DNA from: Pleurotus ostreatus/Saccharomyces cerevisiae fusant
Taxonomy: Eukaryota > Opisthokonta
NCBI GenBank assembly: GCA_024196135.1
Contig: JAMQCK010000040.1
Span: 1-64,000 of the forward strand
Reading direction: 5' to 3'
Length of the DNA stretch: 64,000 nucleotides
Shown: positions 47,496 to 58,536 of the stretch, in pieces
Numbering within the stretch: position 1 is the stretch's first letter
Layout: every line of letters begins with the position of its first letter
Made by a program: the position numbers and the translations under genes
The notes under the pieces: generated by a model
Told to the model about the DNA's origin: nothing
Databases searched by the model: none
Seen by the model: the letters and a program-made list of their open reading frames with translations, nothing else

Positions 47496-49100
47496 ATGTT
47501 TTCCTCTGATAACGGGCCCGTTGATTCTCTGCGATCAGTGCGCTCATGCCGTGTTCCATCTTCAGCAGCCATCCTAACGCGCAAACAGGTAGCCGAGTCC
47601 GATGACGCCTTGCGGGAAATACTCTACGGAAATGCTCCTTGCCATACGGCCAGTCAGAAGGAGCTGGTCAACAGCCTCGCCTCCGAAAGAGATGGGCGTA
47701 TGCAAAAACTCGATGCAGAGATGGAACGCCTTGCGGCCGAGAAAGATCGGATCCTCCAGGAGTACCGCGTCTGCACTATGGCTCTGAAGTCGCCTATCCG
47801 AGTTCTGCCAGCGGAGATTCTCTGCGAGATCTTCGAGCTATGCATTGAACGCACCCCATGGCACTCGGGCGCTATCCTTTCCACCATTCAGCAGACCATC
47901 TCATCGCTGCTCATAACGACTTGGACCTGTCGCAGGTGGCGTCAGATAGCACACGAGACGCCCCGGCTGTGGCGCGAACTGCCTCTGGGATGGAGGATGC
48001 TCGCTCATCGTTTCGCTGGCGCTTGTGTGCAAGAATGGTTGGCCCGCGCCAAGAACCTGCCGCTTACCTACACGTTCGCTGCGCAACGACATTTTTTGAC
48101 CCGACCACTACTCACCCGGGAACTCATCGAAAGCAGCGTAGCATTCCCTACGCAGAGAATGCGGTGTTTGCGTCTGATTGGCTTTGCAATGGATATCACA
48201 CTGCCACTGTCTACCCTTTCGCCAGATTCTTTCCCACTACTGGAGGAACTCTACCTCGAGTTCCACTATGGCCCACTGAGAACCTCCACACCTACAACGG
48301 ACAGGGACATTGCAGTAACCGCTTTCACGGGGTCATCGAGACTCACCGTACTTCACCTGGAAACATATATTCCCAAGGGTATTGTCGAGTCTCTGCCACT
48401 GTCGCGCGTAACCTCCCTGTGGCTTCAACTGGGTTCTCATCCTGGACCCGCCCTATCTTTCCATGTCCTGCGTCGATGCCCAAACCTCACGTATCTCCGT
48501 TTGCATGCAGAGAATGCGCCCCGTGACCCTCACGACGACGGTTCGCCCATTCTTATGGACAACCTAGAGACCTTGGGCATTTCTGGATCTGCATACGACA
48601 TCTGGGAAGTGCTTAGCACCCCTAATCTGAAGAAGCTCAACTGGTTCGCGCGCAGCTGCGAGATCAATCACCATGTCCTTGCCTTCCTCGCACGCGCACC
48701 TTGCCTCACGTCGGCGACGCTGGCTTATGTCGTCATCGATGATTATGCGGACATTCGGGATATTCTGCGCCTACTCCCGCGGGTCGAGTCGTTTACTCTG
48801 CAGCGCTGCTCCCTGCGCCTTGGCCAAATGTATCACGCACTGGCTGCTCGCAGTGAGACAGAGACGCTGGTTCCATGCCTTCGAAGTTTGGTGCTCGAGG
48901 AAATCGACTCGTATCAGGACAGTCCCTCGCTTGATGCGTTCGTCACCATGATGCGCTCGCGACGGGCGATGTCGGATACCTCGCTGACGCGCCAGCTCCG
49001 GATTGAAGTGAACGGCCCTGACTTTGTGGAGCCCGACGACGAGATTGAAAGTAGACTTGGGGCAATGCAAGAGGAGGGGCTAGACTTACATTTCTCTTGA
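47496..49100 (+). CDS. F-box protein, copy D
   Basis: One open frame of 534 residues. The layout equals copies A and B: charged coiled coil (residues about 50-90), F-box SPIRVLPAEILCEIFELC (about 99-116), TCRRWRQIAHETPRLWRELPL, then leucine-rich segments, but without the acidic insert. An acceptor-like AAACAG before GTAGCCGAG at 47590 lies where the others have their first intron, so the real start may be an unseen short upstream exon and the first 31 residues may not be translated. Likely an SCF adaptor of unknown target. Confidence 0.8.
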   Translation: MFSSDNGPVDSLRSVRSCRVPSSAAILTRKQVAESDDALREILYGNAPCHTASQKELVNSLASERDGRMQKLDAEMERLAAEKDRILQEYRVCTMALKSPIRVLPAEILCEIFELCIERTPWHSGAILSTIQQTISSLLITTWTCRRWRQIAHETPRLWRELPLGWRMLAHRFAGACVQEWLARAKNLPLTYTFAAQRHFLTRPLLTRELIESSVAFPTQRMRCLRLIGFAMDITLPLSTLSPDSFPLLEELYLEFHYGPLRTSTPTTDRDIAVTAFTGSSRLTVLHLETYIPKGIVESLPLSRVTSLWLQLGSHPGPALSFHVLRRCPNLTYLRLHAENAPRDPHDDGSPILMDNLETLGISGSAYDIWEVLSTPNLKKLNWFARSCEINHHVLAFLARAPCLTSATLAYVVIDDYADIRDILRLLPRVESFTLQRCSLRLGQMYHALAARSETETLVPCLRSLVLEEIDSYQDSPSLDAFVTMMRSRRAMSDTSLTRQLRIEVNGPDFVEPDDEIESRLGAMQEEGLDLHFS

Positions 49101-49434
49101 TCATTCATTACAGAACTCCCTACGGACGCCTTCGGTTATAGCTAGGGATGTAGCATATCACATAGAAATCGCATACTGCAGCAGCAATGAGGGTCTTTGC
49201 GGACGAAAGGGTGGTCACCCTGCCATCAAAACGAACTGTGACGTCACATGGCCGTCCGAATTAAGGTCACGGCCTTCGGCTCCGACGTTGCAAATGTTAA
49301 ATCGTGCTGCCTGCGTCCTGCCTCCACCTCGCCTCTGTCTCAAGGTCGCTTCCCTCTATCTGACTAGTACCGGAGTCGCTGCATCTCTCCCCACTATCTT
49401 TGCACAAATCTTCATCTACCTGGCGACATCACCC
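49101..49434. other. Intergenic with a palindromic CRE-like site
   Basis: TGTGACGTCACA occurs at about 49236-49247, a perfect palindrome containing the bZIP core TGACGTCA. It lies some 190 bp before the relic gene E. Confidence 0.45.
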
Positions 49435-50625
49435 ATGTATGCGTCAGTGCAAGCTCTGCTCGACACCAAACCGCAATTGGTGCGTTCATACGGGACTCTA
49501 CAATGATGCCGCCAGATAGCACATGGTATTGCAAGATACACTCCGTCCCCTCCAGTGTGGACTCCGACGAGCTTCTGAAAAGGGAGGAGGAGGAGGAGGA
49601 GGAGGAGGAGGAAGACTATCATTCGTATAACATGAGCCAGCTGCAGGGCAGCAGCGCCGTGTTCCCGACCCACAGGTTACGCGTCTTGCGGCTGGCTGGT
49701 TACGAGCGCCCCATCTCACCCAACCTGAGCGACCTCCCTCCCGATTCCTTTCCTCTGCTCGAGCATCTATGCCTCAAGTATCACGGCTGTCGCTTCCGAG
49801 CCCAGTGGCACGATATCGGCCTTCTCGCAGTCAGCACGCTTGCGCAAAGTGGAACTCTGGGGGTGGTTGGGAGCATCTGTGACCAAACATGTCCGGTTGC
49901 CGTGGGCAGAGTTGACCGACATAGCAATCTGGGATGATGCAACCATCCGACTGCAGTCCCGTCAGGATACTCTGGCTATGTTTGCCAGTGTCGTGCGGCT
50001 CACTATGCGCCTCAACTTGGTCGTGTGGGAGCAAGACGTACCCAGGCAGGAACGCATCGTTCTGCATCAGTTGGAGTATCTTCTGCTATCTGCAACCATT
50101 CCGGAGCTCGACAGATTATTCATCGCACCAAAACTCGCATCACTCAAAATGGGAGCCAACTTCAGTCGTCGCCCCATTACTATCGAGCCCTTCCTCACAC
50201 AAACACCTCGCCTGACATCGTTCACCATATGCAGTTTGCCTATCATTCAGGGAGGCGAGGCTGAGCAGCGTGTCAAGGCGCTCTTACGCTTGCTCGCGCA
50301 GGTCGAGAACCTCAGCTTCGCCTATTGCGCGCTGCCTTTGCAGCCGCTCTTTGAAGCGTTGACGGTGCTTCCGGGTGTGCTGCCGCGTCTTCAGGTACTG
50401 GAATTGCAAGGGGTCTACAACTGGCCCGACCCTTCTTCCTCTTGGAATGCGGATTCGCTCGTCGTTATGGTACGCTCGCGATGGACGATGTGGGAAGCGT
50501 CGCGTCTGCGTCGGGTGCTCTACTCCCTTGCCGATCATGAGTACTTCCCGGGTCTCTCTGACGATGGGCGCCAAAGCCTTCGACAGATGAAGGAGGAAGG
50601 TCTTGATATCGAGATTTCTGAATGA
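49435..50625 (+). pseudogene. F-box gene relic, MYASVQ family copy E
   Basis: It keeps the family first exon (MYASVQALLDTKPQL, then a GTGCGT donor at 49480). The coiled coil and F-box are gone: the following sequence rejoins the family only at the acidic tract and the AVFPTHRLRVLRLAGY segment. The leucine-rich half then changes frame near 49840, where one frame ends at 49937 and another runs 49840-50625 to the usual EGLDIEI end. A deletion of roughly 0.5 kb plus a frameshift explain this. The second open frame could still be expressed, but it has no F-box. Confidence 0.75.
49583..49612 (+). repeat. (GAG)n microsatellite, about nine units
   Basis: An uninterrupted GAG/AGG run that encodes the poly-Glu tract of relic E. 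The same place in copies A and B has interrupted versions. Confidence 0.9.
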
Positions 50626-50890
50626 ATATTGAAACCAGACGCGAGCGGACATACAGGAAGTGGGGAGGAAAGACTGGAGCTGGCCTTGTCGATAGGATAG
50701 GAGTTATTCGGAGTGAGCACAATAACCTGAGAGCCATTCTCGTTATAATCGCTTTTTTGGCGTGTTTAACCGGACGCTTTCCTTGGCTGTCGTATAGATT
50801 GTGGCACAGGTATCCCACTTGGGAACAAAGCCAACCAAATACGGAAGCCATCAAATCCATTGTTCTTGACCACGGACTTCATGTCCGGCC

Positions 50891-53800
50891 ATGCAAGCGC
50901 CCTACCAAGCCATCGCACCCATAGCTCTCGCTGGCTTTGCCGAGCCGGTCACCGCAGTCTCATTTGACCTCGCCTCTGACACGCTCTGGGCGGGCACGAA
51001 CTCGGGCTACATCAATGCATTTCACGGCACCCATGGCGCGCGCGGCGTCTGCTTCGCGGTCGGCGGCAACCTCGCGGTCAAGAAGATCGTAGCGGGGGAC
51101 AGCGCCGTGCGCGCTTTTGGCTCAGGGAGCAATGGAATCGGCAGCTGGAGCAAGGGCGGCGTGAACAAGTGGTTCCATCGGTGCGCGGCGCGTTGGCGGT
51201 CTAGTCATTGTACTTATGTGGCTTCAGATGGAAGCCCCCAACGAATGTCACGGCGTTCACCAGCACATCCTACTCCTCCCACACCCTCGCGGTTGCTGCA
51301 ACAGTCCCGGAGATCGCGCTGCTGAATGCCGCGACGGGCAGCGTAGTGCGCACGAGCCCTGCCGCGACGGTCATAAACCAGATGGACTTCAGCCCCTCCC
51401 TCCTTCTTGCAGGATGCATGGATGGATACCTCAGGGCGTACGATCCGCGCACGGCTCTCACACCGAACAGCGGGCCGAGCTCGGTGCGCGCGCACTCGAA
51501 CAGTGTGCAGGGCGTACAGGTGTCGGGGAACGAGGTCTTCACGATCGGGATCAGCATGAGGTGCGTGTTGCTTTGCGTCGGACATGAGACATGCACTAAC
51601 GCGACGCGGCGCGCAGACAGAACCGCCCGATCCCTGATCAGCTTGTCAAGGTATTCGATCTACGCCAACTCACGACACCCGCAACGACAATCCTGTTCAA
51701 TAGTGGACCATCCTTCATCTCCGCTATCCCGAAACGCCCTTCATGTGTAGCCATCGCTTCCGCCTCCGGTCTTGTAAACATCGTAGATGCGACGAAGCCT
51801 GCGGCATCGAGTAACGAGTTCTACCAGGTGAGCTTCAAAGCATGCCCAAAACCCGCGCTCATCACCTTCGCAGCTCGATACTTCTTCCTACATCACATCC
51901 ATGGCCGTCTCGCCAACGGGAACCTACATGGCTTTCGGTGACGCGGACGGCATGATCAACCTTCTGTCCCAGGCTGACGAGTCGGCCGTCGTACCCTTCA
52001 ACGGGTTTGACGGTAAGCCTGTTGAGTGGGCGGACACCGTGCCACCGCTACCGGATATCGAGTGGGATGAGTATACGTATGCCACTGTCCATCTTCCCGA
52101 AAGCCGTCAGCTAACGGTATCCGTAGACCGTTGAACTCTATCGGATTGCCTTACTACGAAGAACCTCTACTTTCTGCGTGGAGCCCTCGCGGGAGCACGA
52201 ACTTCTACCCACCACCCATGAAGATACCACCGCAAGTTCTGAGCGCCTTGAAGTTCAACGATAACGTCGGCTACGCACCGTTGCCTAAGGAATTGAAGGG
52301 TCGCCGTAACATGACTCTGACGAGCGCACGCCGCACAAATGGCCGCTTTAGGAGTGGGAAGGCAAGGGGACAGGTAAGCTGCGTCTCATCATTGTACAGT
52401 GTCATAGAATCTCAACGTCGTACAGGATACTGGCATCGACTTGGATGACTCCGCGGATGAGGTCCCGCGAATATACCGCCGCGTCGAGATCGAGTACTCC
52501 AAGTTCGGCGTGGAAGACTTTGACTTCGGGTACTTCCCTCTGCGCATCGACAAACGCAAGGCTCATACTTTAAACCCAGCTTCTACAACAAGACCGAATA
52601 CAGCGGCCTGGAGACGCATATCCTCAACTCGTATACGAACTCGCTGGTCCAAGTCCTGCACTATTGCATGCCAATACGGCGAATAGCAAAGTCGCATATC
52701 ACGACTAACTGCCCAAAGGAGCATTGTTTGTTGTGCGAGCTCGGATTCGTTGTGCGTATGCTGGAGGATGCGCGAGGGACAAACTGCCAAGCGAGCAACT
52801 TCTGCAAGACTGCTCGCGTGCTTGCGCAAGGTATTGCTCCGTATCATGTGCCCAATGACGACTCTGATGACTTCATCAGCCACAAACGCCATCGAGCTGG
52901 TCGACTATGGCCGAGAGCCTGCCAATGTGGACTACGCTTCAATGATCCAGACCTTCAACCGCTTTCTTGTGGACAGTATATGCATTGAGGGGAATGCGTT
53001 CCCGCATAATCCGGTCCTCCTTCCCTCAAGACCTGCAAACGCGCTTCTCCCGGCGGCAGCTCCTGTCACGCAGCTCATGGGCCTTGACGCGAAGACGCTC
53101 GTTATCTGCCGCACCTGCAACGCTATCCGGAAGAAGGAGTCCTTGACGCACGTTGTTGACCTGACCTACCCGCGCAGGGTATGCTTTTCTCGCTCTATAT
53201 CTGGCACTGTCTAACCATCCTGCAGAGCCCCAACGACACCTCCACGCTCGACTTCGCCTCGCTCGTGCGCGGCGCGCTGCTGCGCGAGCTCACGCACAAG
53301 GCGACCTGCCAGAGCTGCAAGCGCTTCTCGACGTTCACCTCGCACCGCACGATCCACTCGCGCGAGCTGCCTCCGCTGCTCGCTGTCAACACGGCGGTGC
53401 ACGACGAGGAAACCTTGAGGCCGTGGTTGGATGTACGACGACAGCGGTTCCTGACGCCGCAGGTCGAGCTGCGCGGGGATCTCGATGGAGTGGATGACAC
53501 GGAGACGGCGTTGTATGAGATTCGGGTGAGTCGGGATGTGGTTTGGATGAGGTGGATGGATGCTGATGTAAGGTCCAGTCAATGGTTGTGCAGATTGTGG
53601 GCAAGGACCGCAAGCCGCACTTGGTTGCGATTGTCAAGAGTAAGTTTGGAATTTCCTATCAACGAACAAACGCTGACGACTTCGTCGTATAGTCCCTGAG
53701 GCAGAGAAGAGGACTGATTTGAAGAGCCCCTGGTTTGTCTTCAACGACTTCGTCGTGGAGAACATCACGGAAGCGGAGGCGCTAAGCTTCCCCGCGCCCT

Positions 53801-55692
53801 GGAAGGTACGTGTAGTGCTGTTCACATGCACTGAGATACTCATCCTCTTGACTAGGTCCCTGCAATCGTCTACCTTGAGCGCGTCGACGTCCGAGAATCT
53901 TTGGATTACAGCGGCCTCCCGGACGTCATGGACCCCGCCATACTCTGCAAAGATAGCAATATCGCGATGTGCGTCTTCCCATCTCCCCTCCCCATCTCCC
54001 CATCTCCCCATCTCCCTTCCTCCTCTTCCCTTCCCTTTCCCTTCCACGCCCCATTCAACTCACCTCCCCCCAGCAAACGCGACAAATCACGCATCAAGCA
54101 CGAGCTCCTCCGCCCCGACGAGCTCCCCACGCCCGGCACCATGGTCGCCATCGACGCCGAGTTCGTCTCCATGCAGCAAGAGGAGACCGAGTTCCGCTCC
54201 GACGGCACGAAGCGCGTTATCCGGCCTGCAAGGCTGAGTCTGGCGCGGGTGTCGGTGCTGAGGGGCGATGGGCCGAAGCAGGGGGTGCCGTTTATTGACG
54301 ATCATATTCATACGAGTGAGGTGATTGTGGATTATTTGACGGAGTTCAGTGGGATTAAGTGTGAGTGGGGTATTCTTGTTGTTTGTTGACGAGAAGGCAA
54401 GGGGAATGTGTGCTGACGATGAGGCAGTTGGCGACCTGGACCCGGTGCATTCGCCGTACACGCTCACGCCGCTGAAGTTGGTGTACAAGAAGTTGCGGCT
54501 GCTCGTGGATCGGGGGTGTATCTTCATTGGACACGGATTGTCGAAGGATTTCCGCATCATCAGTGAGTCCACTTCGTCCTTCCCAATACATCCATATTCT
54601 CACTTCGCCCCAGACATCTTCGTGCCCCCCGACCAAGTGCTCGACACCGTCGACCTCTACTTCGTCCGCGCGCGCCAGCGGCGCCTCTCCCTCCGCTTCC
54701 TCGCCTGGTTCGTCCTCGGCGAGCAGATCCAGACGGACACGCACGATTCGATTGAGGATGCGCGGAGCGCGCTGAACTTGTATAAGGCGTATCAGCGGAT
54801 GGAGGAGGAGGGGACGTTTGATCGGAAGTTGGAGGAGTTGTATAGGGAGGGGAAGCAGTATGTGAGTGTGGATTTTAGTGACATGTCTCAGGAGGAGGGG
54901 AGGGGGAGGCAAGGACGAGGACCATCACTGACCACTTACACACAGAACTTCAAACCCCCCGTCCCCGCCGCGCCGCAAGCGCCCTCGACGCCGACGAATG
55001 GGACTTCAGCTGCGTCGACGCTCTTTGGGAGTCCCATGGGCACGCAGCTGGGTCAGCTTACGCCGGTGCAGCTGAATCAGCTGGTGGCGGCGTTCAGTGG
55101 GCAGATGATGGGTGGGGGGTATAATGGTGGTCAGGGTGGGCAGACGTACACGGGTAGCCCTGGTGGGCAGGTGTATCCCGCCAGTCCTGGCAATCCGGGT
55201 TCAGGGTATAGGAGTACGACGCCGACGTATGGTGGCACTCCTACATCGGGCTTCAGCAGCACGCCAGGCTCGGGATACAGGACCCCGCCGACGTCGGGCT
55301 TTAGCGGTACACCATCATCGAACTTCAACACTACGCCCAGCTCGACATTCAACACTACGCCTAGCTCAACGTTCAACACTACGCCCAGCTCGACGTTCAC
55401 TGCACCGTCATCGAACTTCAACACGACCCCAACGACGCCATTCAGCGGAACACCGGCGTCCACGTTCACCACGCCGTCGTTCACTGGCACACCTGGGTCA
55501 TCGTTCACCGGCACGCCTGGGTCAACGTTCACTGGCACACCTGGGTCCACGTTCACCGGCACGCATACATCTGGTTACACCACGCCCACGTCGACGTTCA
55601 ACCCAGATGCACCGCTAACTGGGACACCACCGCCGTTCAACCCGCAGCAGGCGTTCTATCCGAGTCCGGATCGGAATTGGCGGCATAGGTAG
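50891..55692 (+). CDS. PAN2: PAN2, poly(A)-specific deadenylase catalytic subunit
   Basis: Pan2 with Pan3 trims Pab1-bound poly(A) tails in the cytoplasm. The gene has many short introns; the exon order is clear though not every join was fixed. An N-terminal WD40 propeller (VTAVSFDLASDTLWAGTNSG, INQMDFSPSLLLAGCMDGYL, SYITSMAVSPTGTYMAFGDA) is followed by the linker VEIEYSKFGVEDFDFG, a ubiquitin-hydrolase-like domain (NKTEYSGLETHILNSYTNSL, CPKEHCLLCELGFV) and the DEDD exonuclease: VAIDAEFVSM, a conserved Asp in GHGLSKDFRII, and HDSIEDARSAL. After YNFKPP comes an unusual 200-residue tail of Phe/Thr/Ser/Gly repeats. The intron at 53969-54073 is long (105 nt) and nearly pure pyrimidine. Confidence 0.95.
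53975..54060 (+). repeat. CCCATCTC-type pyrimidine microsatellite in a PAN2 intron
   Basis: Several copies of CCCCATCT followed by TTCCC runs inside the 105-nt intron. It explains why this intron is about twice as long as the others. Confidence 0.8.
55310..55590 (+). repeat. Tandem repeats in the PAN2 3' coding end
   Basis: Units of about 24 bp encode NTTPSSTF and later units of about 24 bp encode TGTPGSTF. Adjacent copies differ by few bases, so the array is young. Confidence 0.85.
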
Positions 55693-56028
55693 TGATGGGG
55701 GTATGGAGTAAGTGGGGTATGGAGTGAGTAGAAAGAGGTGGTTGGAGGCGTAGGCGATTGGCACAGAGGCCGGGACGAATTGGCGATTTACTCCTTCATT
55801 GTTTTGCTGTAGCCGTAGTGTTTCCTTTCTTCTGTTGTATGTAGACTGACCTATATCGCATTGCTCTGTATTTGCACTGAGAGCCAGCCTGTGATGTCTG
55901 GATCGGTCGTCCGTTGTCGGAATGTACGCGTGAGGCCTCTTCAGCATCGTGCATGTTGGGGCGGTTATCAGGAAAGTCTCCAGAATATAGTGTACAGATG
56001 TGGGATGGGTGATGTACAGTTTCAGGTA
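55693..56028. other. Intergenic, convergent PAN2 / PDCD5 homologue
   Basis: Two 3' ends. Nothing else seen. Confidence 0.4.
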
Positions 56029-56540
56029 TCAGAAATCGAGATCGTCGTCGAAATCCTTGCGTCGCTGGTACTGCGGCGGGCGTTAGCGAACTGCGAGGAG
56101 GAAGAGGAAGCACGACACGCACCACAATCGTAGACTTGGCAGCGGGCTTGTTGCCTCCTGCTCCCTCCATCTATCATGAAGTATCAGTACACTGTAAAGC
56201 CTAAGGTTATGGCAACGCACCTGGTCCAGCAAGTCGATCAGTTGTGCCTCTGATATCCTCCCCCGAATCTGGCCTGACTGCACCAGGCGAACCAGTATCA
56301 TCTCAATTTGCCTTGACCTCACCGGGCTCACGAGTGATATTCTCGATACTATTCATACTTCGTCAGCATCCCTTCACTCCAATGACCACTCGCACACTCA
56401 CGCCTCTCTCGCGCGGCAGGCTCGAGGACGGTCGCCATGAGATCCCGGCGCATCTGCTCCTCCTGCGCGCGCTTCGCGGCCTCCTCCTCCGCGTTCTCTC
56501 CCTGCGGTTGGCCGGCTTGCGGGATCTGGCTGAGGTCCAT
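56029..56540 (-). CDS. PDCD5 / TFAR19-type DNA-binding protein
   Basis: A small conserved helical protein of eukaryotes and archaea, linked to apoptosis and chaperonin binding in animals. The start MDLSQIPQAGQPQGENAEEE is at 56540. Conserved parts across four short exons are AAKRAQEEQMRRDLMATVLE, RISLVSPVRSRQIEMILVRL, GQIRGRISEAQLIDLLDQ, KPAAKSTIV and the ending QRRKDFDDDLDF. The length of about 120 residues fits the family. Some small introns were placed only roughly. Confidence 0.88.
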
Positions 56541-57015
56541 GGTGGTTGTGTGTAGGGGATGCGGAGAACAAAGAAGTCCAGATTAGGAAGGAGGGCGGGT
56601 CCGACGGCACGCGATCACATGATTGATGTTCGGATGAGGTTCCTGAGGGGGGCTGTGGCGTTCTATCACCGCGCTTGTCTCCTGCGCTCATGAGCTTGGA
56701 AAACGAGATGGAACTGAGCGCCCTGTACCCTCTGGAGCTGACTTCAAAGTCTCCTTACTTCTGAACTAGATGCCAGCCCCCACGCGAGCTCGGCATCCAA
56801 AGCCGAACGCCATGTGGCCCTCGCCCCAGCCTCCTGTCGATCGCAGGTCGTTTTCCCTCACGCGCCCTCGACCGAGGCGCGTCCCATCGTCGAGCGGCTG
56901 CCTTTTTGCCCGTTCCTCCTTCACACACGCTTTTTCCACCTTATTCCCTTTCCTACGCCTCACCACAGCACCCCCATCGACCCCGTTACCATTGCTCCCG
57001 CTCCGATTCTAAATC
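56541..57015. promoter_or_regulatory. Divergent upstream region PDCD5 homologue / SWIM gene
   Basis: Pyrimidine-rich before the SWIM gene start. No TATA box recognised. Confidence 0.4.
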
Positions 57016-58536
57016 ATGTCCCACCGCGTGCACCTGTGGCAATTCCCTTACGATGCCCTGCTCGAGCGCTACATGACCTCGACCGCGCACTATACCCGCG
57101 TGCTGGAGCGCACCTCCGAGCGCGACGGAGATACATTCGAGATGCGGGACGCCGGGGACGGTGTGAGTGAGCCTGCATCCCCTTCCTCGCGACGTGCGTG
57201 AGAGAGGATTGGCTGACAGGCATAGTAGTACCGGTGTCGCGCGATAATCAGCCGTCATCCTAGCTGCACCTGCCCGGATAACTTTCGGCCGTGCATGCAC
57301 CTAGTGCGTAGCAATTCCTTCATACTCTCGCTCCTTTCATCCGTTCCCGTTCTTTGTGAACCAAAGGCACCTGACGACCGCTCCCAGATCCATGTATTTC
57401 TGCACATACTTGGCGTACCCGCGATGTACGACGTGTGGTACCAGCCCGAGCTCGACGATCGCACCCTGGAAAGCCTGCTGAGGCATCCCATCGGCGGCAG
57501 AAGTGCCCGCGCCTCGCGGCCTTCCTTCCCTGTTCAAAACTTCTCCCCCAACTCCATATACCCCGACCACAACTTGTTTTCCGCACCCATGCAGGGTCCT
57601 CAGTTCACTGGCCCGCGCATCAGCTCTGTCGGCCAAAACTCTTCCCGACGACGCCCGAGTTCATCGTTCGACCATGCGGGTTCATCCATGCACCGTCCGA
57701 GCGCGTCTTTAGACCTTCCGCGCTCCTCGCTCGGCCTCCCGCGCTCTTCCCTCGACCTCCCGCGCTCCTCCCTCGACCTCCCGCGCTCCTCCCTCGAACA
57801 TCCCAGCACATCCTTCGACACTCCCCGCTCCTCATTTGACCGTCCAAGCTCCTCCTTCCCCCTTCCAAACTCATCGTTGCACCGCCCAAGTACATCCTTC
57901 GACTTCTCACCATGGAACATCGACGACGCGGACGTAGGCGACGCTCTCCTACAAGGCCCATGCGCTAGCATCGGGCAGTACAGGTCGGGGATACGACAGC
58001 TCAACCTGCACAACTCGGGGCCGCTCGACGTCAACAGGACGTCCTTCGACCTCGACAAGGCGTCGCTCGAGGGCCTGCAGTCCTCGGCACTCGAGAACCT
58101 CCAAAGCACCTCTGCCCTCACCCTCGACTCGCCGCAAAGCCTATTTGAGCAGTGGTCGCCTACCGTGTTGACACCCACGGGGACGGGGCCAGACGGGTCA
58201 CCAAAGGCGTCTGACGTCGCGCCCAGTTCGTCCCTGGACACCTACCAGTTGACACCAGAACTTCTGGCTGCCGCGGAGGACGTCTTGGAGCGCGAGATTG
58301 CCAGTCTCGGTACTAAGCGACCGTTTGAGGAGGAGGCGCGCAAGCAGTCCGGCGAGGACGTGCGGAAAGGGGAGGTGAAGTCCGCGGCCAAGCGACACTT
58401 GAAGGAGGACGACGCAGGGGACGAGCCATGCGAGGCGGGCTGCGCTGTCGGCAGCGATGCAGACCGACAACCAGCCAAGCGCGCGCGACTCACGGAGAGC
58501 GAAGGGCGAACACGCGCCGTGCGCTGGTGCAGCTAG
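57016..58536 (+). CDS. SWIM-type zinc-finger protein with Ser-rich repeat region
   Basis: Exons 57016-57162, 57229-57303 and 57388-58536 join to 456 residues. A compact SWIM finger with C-x-C and C-x-H ligands spans about residues 50-75 (SCTCPDNFRPCMHL, then IHVFLHILGVPAMYDVWYQ) and is split across the three exons. SWIM domains bind DNA or proteins. Next come about 120 residues of RSSLDLP-type repeats, a disordered Ser/Leu-rich region, and a C-terminal charged segment (VEREIASLGTKRPF-like, KRHLKEDD). I recall SWIM proteins of this shape in mushrooms but no assigned role. Confidence 0.8.
57712..57840 (+). repeat. 21-bp tandem repeats encoding (P)RSSLDL(P)
   Basis: About four near-identical copies based on CCTCCCGCGCTCCTCCCTCGA, then more diverged ones. 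They lie inside the SWIM gene. Confidence 0.85.
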
